Shown: positions 8,496 through 16,139, counted from the stretch's first letter. The stretch is 20,404 nt of DNA from CAZLLV01 sp964560325 (GCA_964560325.1 CAZLLV010000232.1:1-20404), one strand, 5' to 3'. Translations and numbers: made by a program. The notes: generated by a model from the sequence alone, not told the origin.

Positions 8496-8577
8496 GGCGC
8501 AACGATCGGACGGCGAAGCGGATGTCAGGGCGCAATCGTTCCATCACCCTCCGGGGGTGCGGGCGGGGGGACAGAGG
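8496..8577 (-). pseudogene. Orphan 5' fragment of a second ADOP permease gene (repeat copy B)
   Basis: Read on the minus strand this gives a leader, the same GTG-ATG start pair (ATG at 8544) and MERLRPDIRFAVRSLR, matching MEGLRRDIRFAVRSLR of the intact permease. Identity to 7502-7570 is 66 of 69 bases, including the non-coding leader. After these 16 codons the similarity stops and the frame continues into unrelated arginine-rich sequence antisense to the exported-protein gene, so no permease body remains. It is best read as a remnant or partial duplication of the 5' end of an ADOP gene, lying 14 bases past the haloperoxidase stop codon. An alternative is a dispersed leader repeat associated with ADOP genes. 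Confidence 0.75.
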
Positions 8578-8590
8578 CCGCTCCTGCGGC

Positions 8591-10639
8591 TCAGCCGCCG
8601 TAGCGCTGGTACCAGTCGGCGGCGTCCTCGGCGTGGCCGTCGCGGTCGACGACGGAGACCGTGGCCGAGCCGGCGTGGCCTCGGACCCGGATGCAGTCGC
8701 CGTCGAAGCTGGTGAAGCTCATCGATACCGGCTCGCCGTAGAGCCCCGCCTGCTCCTCGAGGATCGAGACCGTCAGCCGCTCTCCTTGGCGGATCGAGGC
8801 GAAGTAGTCGGTGTAGTAGTGGACGCCCGCGAAGTTCCGGGCGATCGAGATGTTCGCGGCCAGCTTGTCGAGCTCGCCCTGCACCGTGAGCGGTGGCTCC
8901 TGCTCGACGCCCTTCAGCTGGTGGTAGTGGCCGACGTAGACATCACCGAAGCCGTAGAGCGCGCTGCCGGTCGGCGACTGCTCCTTCTTCAGCGGCCAGG
9001 GGAGCTCGGGCGGGCAGCCGCAGGCACACCGGTGGGGGGGGTGCTCCTCGTCACCCGTCCGCTTCCCCTTCGCGCCGTTGTCGTCCGCACTCCGGCTCCG
9101 GAAGTCGTACATCTCGAAGAACGCCTTGAGCACCGTCACGCAGGCGCCGGCGACCGTGGCGTGTCCGGCGCCGTAGGCCGGGTGGGTGGGTGAGCCCTCG
9201 GGGAAAGCCATGGGCAAGAGGTAATTGCATCCCGCCCCGATCTTCGGTAGGCCGGCGCCTTTGCCGTTGCTCGCGATCACGCCGTCCGGCTTCTGGTTCC
9301 GTTCGGCGACCGCGTCCAGGATCTCGCTCGGGATCTTGCGGCACAGCGCCTCGAGAGCACAGCGGAGGGCGTCGTTCCGGATCGCCTCCGGGTCGTCCGA
9401 GTAGAGCGTGATCAGTCCCGCCACGGCCTCCGGGCGGAGCCGCCGGTGGTGGAGCCACTTCTGCCGCCAGACCAGCTTGAGCGCGCGGGTGGCGACCTCC
9501 GCCACCAGGCTCAGGACATGAGGGCCGCCGAAGCTCGCGAACGCCGAGCGGGTCCGGCTGAGCGTCTCCGGCATGCCGCGGTCGAAGCCGAACGGGGCGC
9601 CGACGGCGAGCATCAAGTTACAAGCCACGTGGTACGCCTGGTAGAGCGCGTCGAAGTGGACGTAGGTGGCGATGTCGCGCGGCGTCGTGAGGAAGCGCCG
9701 CGTGTCGAGGATTCGGTCCTTGCCCGAGAAGTCGACCCCGTTCTGGGCGTCGAGCCACGACGGCCACGTCTGGAGCCAGTCGAGGCCCTCCTGGGCGACC
9801 AGGCTCCGCTGGTCGATGAACTGGGTGCCGTAGAAGACGAAGCCGTCCTTCACGCCGACCTGGGCGCGAGCGCACTCCTTCGATTCTCCCTCTCCCTTCT
9901 TCGTCCGACCCTTTTGGTCGCCGGCCACCGCCCGGGTCGGGAGCTCGTTGCCGACCAACATGTACTGCGACAGCCACGGTCCGCGGTGGGAGCCGGGCGT
10001 GGAGCCGCGGAAGAGGTCCTCGGGACCGTCGATCTTCCGTCGCCGCGAGCCGATCGGCTCGCAACCGGTCGCACCTGCGAACCAGGGCATCCCTTGCAGG
10101 GCCTTCATCAGCTTCCCGGTCTCTCCGCCACCGGTCTGGATGGTGTGGAACGGGGTGTCGCGCAGGAGCGCCATGACGTAGAGCTCGGCCATCTCGGCCG
10201 CCAGCTCGTCACTCGCGAGCGTCGGTGCCGCGTCGACGGCGAGGGCGCCGGCGTCCGCTCCCTCGAGATCGAAGACGTGCCCGGTGAACGGGCTGGTCAG
10301 CTTGCGCCGCCCCTCACTGCCTTTCGTCCGGCGGGGGTAGTCGCTCTCGGGAAAGTTGTTCCCGACCGGCAGCCCTTCGAACCGCCCGTGGTCCTGGCTC
10401 AGGAGCGCGTCGACGTACTCCCGGTAGGCCGTCACGTCCACGAAGCCGGTCGGCCCGTGGGGCAGGCTCTTGTGGTAATTGGCGGCGAAGCTGTCGCCGT
10501 AGGCGAGCTCTTCGCCGTTGGCGCGTGGGCGGGCGGTTCCGCGCCGCTCGGCGAGATCGGTGGCGTCGTCCCGATGCGCCTCCGCGTCCTGCGCACGTAC
10601 GGGTCCGTCCGGGTCCGGTTTTCCGAGAACTCCACTCAT
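8591..10639 (-). CDS. Vanadium-dependent haloperoxidase (algal/cyanobacterial type)
   Basis: Predicted to use vanadate and hydrogen peroxide to oxidise halide to hypohalous-acid equivalents. The 682-residue protein carries the vanadate pocket of the algal bromoperoxidase class: K394 and R402 (8 apart, as in Corallina), G492-H493 in HPAYGAGHATVAGAC, then R601 and H607 in ARNFAGVHYYTDY followed by RQGE. The position usually occupied by Ser before Gly-His is Ala491. Residues about 513-560, between the Gly-His and Arg-His motifs, hold an insertion with a small Cys cluster (HRCACGC) and charged sequence. No signal peptide is seen. ATG 10639 was chosen over an upstream start because GAGGAG lies about 6 bases before it. 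The gene has its own promoter and diverges from an OsmC-family gene. Halide preference cannot be told from sequence. Confidence 0.92.
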   Translation of the reverse strand: MSGVLGKPDPDGPVRAQDAEAHRDDATDLAERRGTARPRANGEELAYGDSFAANYHKSLPHGPTGFVDVTAYREYVDALLSQDHGRFEGLPVGNNFPESDYPRRTKGSEGRRKLTSPFTGHVFDLEGADAGALAVDAAPTLASDELAAEMAELYVMALLRDTPFHTIQTGGGETGKLMKALQGMPWFAGATGCEPIGSRRRKIDGPEDLFRGSTPGSHRGPWLSQYMLVGNELPTRAVAGDQKGRTKKGEGESKECARAQVGVKDGFVFYGTQFIDQRSLVAQEGLDWLQTWPSWLDAQNGVDFSGKDRILDTRRFLTTPRDIATYVHFDALYQAYHVACNLMLAVGAPFGFDRGMPETLSRTRSAFASFGGPHVLSLVAEVATRALKLVWRQKWLHHRRLRPEAVAGLITLYSDDPEAIRNDALRCALEALCRKIPSEILDAVAERNQKPDGVIASNGKGAGLPKIGAGCNYLLPMAFPEGSPTHPAYGAGHATVAGACVTVLKAFFEMYDFRSRSADDNGAKGKRTGDEEHPPHRCACGCPPELPWPLKKEQSPTGSALYGFGDVYVGHYHQLKGVEQEPPLTVQGELDKLAANISIARNFAGVHYYTDYFASIRQGERLTVSILEEQAGLYGEPVSMSFTSFDGDCIRVRGHAGSATVSVVDRDGHAEDAADWYQRYGG

Positions 10640-10708
10640 GGCGCGCTCCTCGCGAGTCCGAAGCACGCTCCGGGACGTCCGAAGCGCCTGTGACCGCTGG
10701 TTATCGGA

Positions 10709-10737
10709 AAACTAGCGCCGCCACGTGCGCTTGTCAA
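10709..10737 (-). promoter_or_regulatory. Sigma70-like promoter of the haloperoxidase gene
   Basis: On the minus strand a perfect TTGACA (10737-10732) is followed by a 17-base spacer and TAGTTT (10714-10709; 3 of 6 matches to TATAAT). The patch is clearly more AT-rich than its surroundings. The predicted start of transcription near 10702 would leave about a 60-base leader before ATG 10639. The spacer contains the palindrome CACGTG, a possible but unsupported regulator site. Confidence 0.55.
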
Positions 10738-10860
10738 TGAAAATCGGAGGGAATCGCGACCGGCCCCCACCCGGCGGGGCGGTGTGGCGGCTGCGGTTCG
10801 GTGTTAGCTTGAGCGCACCGGCCGGGGCGACGGTCGGAAACGCACCGAGAGGAGCCCGCC

Positions 10861-11307
10861 ATGTCCGAGCACCGCGTCACCGTCTCCTGGGAACGGATCA
10901 CCGAAGACTTCGAGTACGATACCTACTCGCGCAGCCACACCTGGGAGTTCGAGAACGGGCACGTGGTGCCGGCATCCTCGGCGCCCGACTTCCTCGGCTC
11001 GCGCGACCGGGTCGACCCGGAGGAGGCGTTCGTGGCGGCGCTCTCGAGCTGCCACATGCTGACCTTCCTCGCGATCGCCGCCAAGAAGCGGCTGGTGGTC
11101 GACGACTACGCCGACTCGGCGGTCGGCCACCTCGAGAAGAACGAGGAGGGCAAGCTCGCGATGACCCGTGTGATCCTGCGCCCGGCGGTGAAGTTCGCCG
11201 AGCCGCCGGCGCCCGAGGTGATCGAGAAGATGCACCACAAGGCGCACGAGAACTGCTTCATCGCCCTGTCGGTCAAGACGGCAGTGACGGTAGAACCGGC
11301 CGACTAG
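10861..11307 (+). CDS. OsmC-family peroxiredoxin-like protein
   Basis: A 148-residue OsmC/Ohr superfamily protein; members reduce organic or inorganic hydroperoxides with a pair of reactive cysteines. Both cysteines are present: C64 in ALSSCHMLTFL and C132 in HENCFIALSVKT, at the spacing and in the motifs of the OsmC subgroup. Residues from VDPEEAFVAALSSC form the characteristic helix start. It is cytosolic, with no signal peptide. ATG 10861 has AGGAG about 7 bases upstream. An extended -10-like TGTTAGCTT lies at 10802-10810 without a recognisable -35. The gene diverges from the haloperoxidase, which consumes peroxide, so shared oxidative-stress control is plausible but inferred. Its stop codon overlaps that of the convergent hydrolase. 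Confidence 0.92.
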   Translation: MSEHRVTVSWERITEDFEYDTYSRSHTWEFENGHVVPASSAPDFLGSRDRVDPEEAFVAALSSCHMLTFLAIAAKKRLVVDDYADSAVGHLEKNEEGKLAMTRVILRPAVKFAEPPAPEVIEKMHHKAHENCFIALSVKTAVTVEPAD

Positions 11308-11951
11308 CCGATTCTCTCGGCCAGCCAGCGCACGACCAGCTCGAGCGCCTCGCGCGAGACCTCGTGCCCCATCTCGAGCTCGCGGTACATGAGCTGGACG
11401 CCGAGCTCGCGCAGGCGCTCGCGGCTCGCCCGCGCCATGTCGATCGAGACCATCTCGTCGGTCGTGCCGTGGAGCACCAGGACCGGCAGCTCGCTCTGCC
11501 CCGGCCGCTCGCCGATCGCGCTCGCCAAAGGCTCCGGCAGCCAGGTCGAGAGCGCGATCACGCCGGCGAAGCTCCGCGGCTCGGAGAGCGCCCACTCGTA
11601 GACCATCGCCCCGCCCTGGCTGAAACCGGCCAGGACCACCCGGTCCGGGTCGATCGGGTAGACCTCCTTCGCCGTCTCGAAGAAGTCCCGCAGCGCCCCC
11701 GCGCCCTTGCGGAACTCCGCCTCGTCCGGCGGCTTGCCCGGCTGGAGCGGGAACCAGCCGTAGCCGTGGAGACCGGGGCCGACCGGCACCGTCACCGGCC
11801 CCTGCGGGCAGAGGACCAGGGCCTCGCCGCCGGCCAGCACCGGCGCGAGGCCGAGCAGATCGTGGGCGGAAGCGCCCCAGCCGTGGAGGGCGATCACGGT
11901 CGGGAACGGTCCGTCCCCGGCCGGCACGTGCGCGGTGTGTAGGAGCTCCAT
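11304..11951 (-). CDS. Alpha/beta-hydrolase, carboxylesterase/phospholipase family
   Basis: A compact 215-residue serine hydrolase of the small carboxylesterase/lysophospholipase (YpfH-like) group. The catalytic triad is visible: nucleophile S111 in GFSQGG, D165 in HGTTDEMV, H196 in EMGHEV. The oxyanion-hole region is LHGWGASAHD near residue 22. There is no signal peptide, so it is probably cytosolic; the natural substrate is unknown, likely a short ester. The start ATG 11951 begins directly with the family-typical first strand, but no purine-rich ribosome binding site precedes it, so leaderless or weak initiation is possible. The stop codon (complement of CTA at 11304-11306) interlocks with the TAG of the OsmC gene, giving a 4-base convergent overlap. 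Confidence 0.9.
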   Translation of the reverse strand: MELLHTAHVPAGDGPFPTVIALHGWGASAHDLLGLAPVLAGGEALVLCPQGPVTVPVGPGLHGYGWFPLQPGKPPDEAEFRKGAGALRDFFETAKEVYPIDPDRVVLAGFSQGGAMVYEWALSEPRSFAGVIALSTWLPEPLASAIGERPGQSELPVLVLHGTTDEMVSIDMARASRERLRELGVQLMYRELEMGHEVSREALELVVRWLAERIG

Positions 11952-12000
11952 CGGGGAGAGGATACCGCGAGCGCTCTCCGGCGGCCGCCGCGCCGCCGGA

Positions 12001-12603
12001 CTACTTTGCCCGCACGGCGCGCATCCGCGCCACCTCGGTCCAGGCGTCGGGGTCGTCGCCCAGGCCCTGGAGCTCGAGGGTCCAGGAGAAGCGGTCCTCC
12101 TCCACGTCGCGGAAGGTGGTGCGCGAGGGGTGGCCGGTGGGGGGCTCGCCGAGCATGACGATGCCTCCGTCGCCGTGCGGCTCCGCCTCGAAGGTGGTGA
12201 CGAACGGCTGCGTGTTGCTGATCCAGGCGACCTCCCAGCGATCCTCCGCCGGGTGGTAGACGCGCAGACCGGTGCCGTGCTGGCGGGAGCCGTCGGCCAC
12301 CGGCTGCCCGGGCGGCGGCGCGGTCCACTCGTCCTGGATCGCCCGGCCGTCGAGGATGTAGCGGAAGGTCCAGAGCGCCGCCAGCGGCTCCTCGGGGAAG
12401 GTGCCGTCGTCCTGGATCACCCACATCTTCGCGTCCCAGGCGCCGGCGAAGCGGCCGAAGAGCTCGATCTGGGGCGGCGCGTCCGGGTGCGGGGTGCCCG
12501 GGTCGAAGTCGGAGGCCGCGGCGACGGACGCGGCGAGCAGCACCAGAAGGGCGCAGGCGAGGGCGGCGGGGACGAGCGTCGGGCGGCGGCTGGGTCGGAT
12601 CAT
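12001..12603 (-). CDS. Exported small protein, DUF1579/lipocalin-like
   Basis: A 200-residue protein with a clear Sec signal peptide: an Arg-rich start (MIRPSRRPT), a hydrophobic core ending in LAASVAAA, and a likely cut before SDFDP. The mature part begins with IELFGRFAGAWDAKMWV, and several Trp and beta-strand patterns follow (WTFRYILDGRAIQDEW, WEVAWISNTQPF). This resembles the DUF1579-type calycin-like proteins whose role is unknown; the assignment rests on pattern only. ATG 12603 is preceded by GAGGAGGAG about 8 bases upstream, which fixes the start; sequence further upstream in this frame is antisense to leuC. It is divergent from leuC with only 67 bases between them. Confidence 0.75.
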   Translation of the reverse strand: MIRPSRRPTLVPAALACALLVLLAASVAAASDFDPGTPHPDAPPQIELFGRFAGAWDAKMWVIQDDGTFPEEPLAALWTFRYILDGRAIQDEWTAPPPGQPVADGSRQHGTGLRVYHPAEDRWEVAWISNTQPFVTTFEAEPHGDGGIVMLGEPPTGHPSRTTFRDVEEDRFSWTLELQGLGDDPDAWTEVARMRAVRAK

Positions 12604-12670
12604 CGGTCGATCTCCTCCTCGAAGTCCTGGAGCGGTCACGGTCGCGGGCGGGGGCCGCACCAGGGGTGTG

Positions 12671-14140
12671 GTGACGGCCTCCTCGTCCAACGGATCCTCT
12701 CCGCCCCGCACCCTGTTCGACAAGGTGTGGGATCGCCACGTCGTCCACCAGGACGGCCCGGCGGTCCTGTACATCGACCTCCACCTGCTCCACGAGCTCA
12801 CCTCGCGGCGCGCCTTCGCCGAGCTCCGCAAGCGCGGCCTGCCGGTGCGCCGGCCGGACCGCACGCTCGGGACGATCGACCACATCATGCCGACCTTGCC
12901 CCGCCCGCGGGGCGGGCCGCTGCCGGTGGTCGAAGCGACCGCTCCGGCGACGATCGAGCAGATGACCGAGAACTGCCGCGACTTCGCCGTACCGCTGCTC
13001 GGCGTCGACAGCCCGCTGCGCGGCATCGTCCACGTGATCGGCCCGGAGCTCGGCCTGACCCAGCCCGGCATGACGGTCGTCTGCGGCGACAGCCACACCT
13101 CGACGCAGGGCGCCTTCGGGGCGCTCGCCTTCGGCATCGGCTCGAGCGAGGTGGCGGAGGTGCTCGCCAGCCAGTGCCTGCTCCAGGAGAAGCCGAACAC
13201 CTTCGAAGTGCGCTTCGACGGCCGGCCCGGCTCCGGCGTGACCGCGAAGGATCTGATCCTGGCGCTCCTCGCCCGGATCGGCGTCGACGCCGGCACCGGG
13301 CACCTGTTCGAGTTCACCGGCGACGCGATCCGCGCCCTGTCGATGGAGGGGCGGATGACGGTCTGCAACATGTCGATCGAGGGCGGCGCCCGGGCCGGCA
13401 TGGTGGCGCCCGACGACACGACGTTCGAGTACCTCGCCGGGCGGCCGTTCGCGCCGGCGGGCGAGGCGTGGGAGCGCTCGCTCGCCGAGTGGCGCGCGCT
13501 GCCGAGCGACCCGGGCGCCGCCTACGACCGGTCGGTGACGATCGACGCCTCCGAGATCGAGCCGATGGTGAGCTTCGGCACCAACCCGGGGATGAGCATC
13601 CCGATCGGCGGCCGGGTGCCCGATCCGGCGGACACCGCCGACGCCGAGGCGCGCGGCGGCCTGGAGCGGGCGCTCGCCTACATGCAGATGGAGCCGGGCC
13701 GTCCGGTGCTCGGTCGGCCGGTCGACGTGGTGTTCATCGGCTCGTGCACCAACTCCCGCATCACCGACCTGCGCCTCGCCGCGTCGCTCCTGCGCGGCCA
13801 GCGGGTGGCCGACGGCGTGCGCATGCTCGTGGTGCCCGGCTCGCAGCAGGTCAAGCACCAGGCCGAGGGCGAAGGGCTCGCCGACGTCTTCCGAGCCGCC
13901 GGCGCCGAGTGGCGGGAGGCCGGCTGCTCGATGTGCATCGCGATGAACGGCGACGAGCTCGCCCCGGGCGAGCTGGCGCTCTCGACCACCAACCGCAACT
14001 TCGAAGGCCGCCAGGGCAAGGGCGGCCGCACCCTGCTGGCGAGCCCGCTGACCGCCGCCGCCACCGCCATCGCCGGCGCGGTCGCCGACCCGCGGCCGCT
14101 CCTGCGCCCGGCGATGGCGGGCGCGCTCGCCGGCGCCTGA
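12671..14140 (+). CDS. leuC: 3-isopropylmalate dehydratase large subunit
   Basis: Catalytic large subunit of isopropylmalate isomerase, which interconverts 2- and 3-isopropylmalate in leucine biosynthesis with a 4Fe-4S cluster. The N-terminal RTLFDKVWDRHVV is typical. GDSHTSTQGAFGALAFGIG and NMSIEGGARAGMVAPDDTTFEYL follow. The cluster ligands are C359 (GSCTNSR), C419 and C422 (CSMCIAMN), matching the spacing of E. coli LeuC shifted by 12. Length 489 is slightly above the usual 465-475. No ATG fits; GTG 12671 (or the adjacent GTG 12668) was chosen because GGGG lies just upstream and the family N-terminus starts 14 residues later. The usual His after SHTST is Gln here. It leads the leuC-leuD-transporter operon; leuA and leuB are not in the window. 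Confidence 0.95.
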   Translation: MTASSSNGSSPPRTLFDKVWDRHVVHQDGPAVLYIDLHLLHELTSRRAFAELRKRGLPVRRPDRTLGTIDHIMPTLPRPRGGPLPVVEATAPATIEQMTENCRDFAVPLLGVDSPLRGIVHVIGPELGLTQPGMTVVCGDSHTSTQGAFGALAFGIGSSEVAEVLASQCLLQEKPNTFEVRFDGRPGSGVTAKDLILALLARIGVDAGTGHLFEFTGDAIRALSMEGRMTVCNMSIEGGARAGMVAPDDTTFEYLAGRPFAPAGEAWERSLAEWRALPSDPGAAYDRSVTIDASEIEPMVSFGTNPGMSIPIGGRVPDPADTADAEARGGLERALAYMQMEPGRPVLGRPVDVVFIGSCTNSRITDLRLAASLLRGQRVADGVRMLVVPGSQQVKHQAEGEGLADVFRAAGAEWREAGCSMCIAMNGDELAPGELALSTTNRNFEGRQGKGGRTLLASPLTAAATAIAGAVADPRPLLRPAMAGALAGA

Positions 14141-14175
14141 TCGAGGACTCCCCGGAGAGGAGCCGGAGACACCCG

Positions 14176-14826
14176 ATGCCCGAGCCGTTCACCCCGTTCG
14201 ACAGCGCCCTCGTCGCCCTCCCCCGCCCGAACATCGACACCGACCAGCTCACCCCGGCGCGCTTCCTCAAGACCTCGCGCGGCGACGGCGGCTACGGCGA
14301 GATCCTGCTCTACGACTGGCGCTTCGACGAGGCGGGCGCGCCGCGCGCCGACTGCGTGCTCCACCAGCCCGCGCGGCGCGCGGCCCGGGTTCTGGTGGCG
14401 GGCGACAACATCGGGGGTGGCAGCGCGCGCGAGACCGCCGTCTGGGCGCTCGCCGAGTACGGCTTCCGGGTCGTGGCCTCGACCTCGTTCGGCGACATCT
14501 TCTACACCAACTGCCTGAAGAACGGCGTGCTGCCGGTGCGGGTCTCCGACGACGACCTGGAGCGGCTGATGGCGGTCGCGGAGGACCCGAGCGCGCGGGT
14601 GCGGGTCGACCTCGGTACGGGGGTGCTGGCGCTGCCCGACGGCCGCGAGGTCCCGATCCCGGTCGACCCCTTCCCGCGCGAGTGCCTGCTCCGCGGCCTC
14701 GACCAGATGGGGTACCTCCTGGAACGGGACGCGGAGATCTCGGCCCACGAGGCCGCCCGGCCGCTGCCGCCGATCGACCTCGACGGGCTCGGCGGCGAAG
14801 GCTTCGGCGAGCCCTCGCGTCCATGA
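14176..14826 (+). CDS. leuD: 3-isopropylmalate dehydratase small subunit
   Basis: Swivel-domain small subunit that pairs with LeuC; 216 residues, close to the family norm of about 200. It shows the expected PNIDTDQLTPARFLK near the N-terminus, an active-site loop and SFGDIFYTNCLKNGVLPV. The active-site loop reads GDNIGGGSARETAVWAL, where most family members have NFGCGSSREHAPWAL. The Ser and Arg corresponding to the aconitase substrate-binding pair are kept, while the Cys and His are replaced. ATG 14176 has GGAGAC 6-8 bases upstream and follows leuC after 35 bases. Its stop overlaps the transporter start as ATGA, so the three genes are very likely one transcript with coupled translation at the second junction. 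Confidence 0.93.
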   Translation: MPEPFTPFDSALVALPRPNIDTDQLTPARFLKTSRGDGGYGEILLYDWRFDEAGAPRADCVLHQPARRAARVLVAGDNIGGGSARETAVWALAEYGFRVVASTSFGDIFYTNCLKNGVLPVRVSDDDLERLMAVAEDPSARVRVDLGTGVLALPDGREVPIPVDPFPRECLLRGLDQMGYLLERDAEISAHEAARPLPPIDLDGLGGEGFGEPSRP

Positions 14827-16139
14827 GCCAGGCGCCGCGCGCGCTCGGCCGCTGGGACGTGCTCGCGCTGGGCGTCAACTGCGTCGTCGGCTCCGGAGTC
14901 TTCCTGCTCCCCGGCCTCGCCGCCGCCCGCCTCGGGCCGGCCGCCGTGCTCGCCTTCGCGCTGGCCGGCGTCCTCGCCTGCCTGGTCGCCCTCTGCTTCG
15001 CCGAGGCGGCGAGCCGGTTCCGCGGCTCCGGCGGCGCCTACCTCTACGCCCGCGAGGCGTTCGGCCCGCTGGTCGGATTCGAGGTCGGCTGGCTCTCGGC
15101 GCTCGCCGGAATGGTCGCCTGGGGCGCGCTCGCCGCCGGGTTCGCCGAGGCGTTCGCGATGCTGGTGCCGGCGGCGGGCGGAAGAGCGGCCCGGGCGGCG
15201 GTCTCGCTCGCTCTCGTCGCGCTCCTCGGCTGGGTCAACTACCGAGGAGCGAAGCCGGGCGCCCGCCTGTCGAACGTCTTCTCCGGCGCCAAGCTCCTCA
15301 CCCTCGGCCTGTTCGTCGCGGTGGGCGCCCTCGCCCTCGACCCGGCGGCGTTCACGCCGTTCTTCGCCGGCCCGGAGGAGGGAGTGGGGGCGCTCTCCGG
15401 CACGGTGCTCCTCGTCCTCTACGCCTACGTCGGCTTCGAGAACCTGGTGGTGCCGGCCGGGGACATGGCGTCGCCGGAGCGTTCGCTGCCGTTCGGCATC
15501 CTCGCCGTCCTCGCGACCGTCACGGTGCTCTACACGGCGGCGCAGGCGGTGGTCACCGGCACCCTCGGCGAGGCCGCCGGGGCCGCCGGCACGGAGGCGG
15601 TCGCCCGGGCGGCGGTGCACGCGCTGGGGCCCGCCGGGGGCGGCGCGATCGCGGTCGGCATCGTGATCTCGATCTTCGGGGTCAACGCCGCGAGCTCGCT
15701 GATCCTCCCGCGCCGCGTCTCGGCGCTCGCCGAGCGGGGCGACCTCCCCGCCGCGCTCGGCCGCCTCCACCCCCGCTTCGGCACGCCGGGCCTCGCCGTG
15801 ATCGTGGTCCACGCCGCGGTCGCAGCCGTCGCCCTCTCCGGAACCTTCGCCCAACTCGCGGTGCTGGCAGTAGTCGGACGGCTGATCCAGTACGTCCCGA
15901 CCTGCCTGGCAGTGCTGGTGCTGCGGCGGCGGGATCGACGGGCGGGCCTGCGCGCCGGTTTCCGGCTGCCCGGCGGGCCGGCGATCCCGGTCCTGGCCCT
16001 CGTCCTCTGCATCGCCCTGCTCCTCCAGGCCACCCCGCTCCAGCTAGCCGCCGGCGCCGTCGCGGCGGCGGCCGGGCTCGTCGTCTTCGGCTGGTCTAGA
16101 AGGTCACCACCCGGTCGGCCTCGGCGATCAGCTTGGTGA
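14823..16139 (+). CDS. APC-family amino acid transporter/permease
   Basis: Inner-membrane amino acid-polyamine-organocation transporter of 438 residues with about 12 hydrophobic helices. Helix 1 contains the substrate-binding GVNCVVGSGVFLLPG (17-31). Later landmarks are the Ala/Gly-rich helix with FAEAASRFRGSGGAYLYAREAFG, the helix-6 region LLVLYAYVGFENLVVPAGDM, and RLHPRFGTPGLAVIV in the loop before the later helices. The substrate cannot be read from sequence. The ATGA overlap with leuD suggests a role linked to leucine or branched-chain amino acids (uptake or, as in YjeH-type members, export), which is inference. The last 15 codons overlap the convergent dsrE-like gene by 44 bases, so no terminator separates the two operons. 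Confidence 0.9.
   Translation: MSQAPRALGRWDVLALGVNCVVGSGVFLLPGLAAARLGPAAVLAFALAGVLACLVALCFAEAASRFRGSGGAYLYAREAFGPLVGFEVGWLSALAGMVAWGALAAGFAEAFAMLVPAAGGRAARAAVSLALVALLGWVNYRGAKPGARLSNVFSGAKLLTLGLFVAVGALALDPAAFTPFFAGPEEGVGALSGTVLLVLYAYVGFENLVVPAGDMASPERSLPFGILAVLATVTVLYTAAQAVVTGTLGEAAGAAGTEAVARAAVHALGPAGGGAIAVGIVISIFGVNAASSLILPRRVSALAERGDLPAALGRLHPRFGTPGLAVIVVHAAVAAVALSGTFAQLAVLAVVGRLIQYVPTCLAVLVLRRRDRRAGLRAGFRLPGGPAIPVLALVLCIALLLQATPLQLAAGAVAAAAGLVVFGWSRRSPPGRPRRSAW

Noticed and set aside
12604..12670. Leucine attenuator or leader peptide before leuC
   Set aside because: The gap is only 67 bases, lacks a Leu-rich reading frame, a terminator hairpin and any AT-rich -10 element.
12001..13419. 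A 472-codon minus-strand frame
   Set aside because: Its first 270 or so codons are antisense to leuC; the signal peptide and ribosome binding site place the real start at 12603.
14141..14175. Possible hairpin between leuC and leuD
   Set aside because: Only a 4-bp stem can be drawn and it overlaps the ribosome binding region; the spacing fits an ordinary operon junction.
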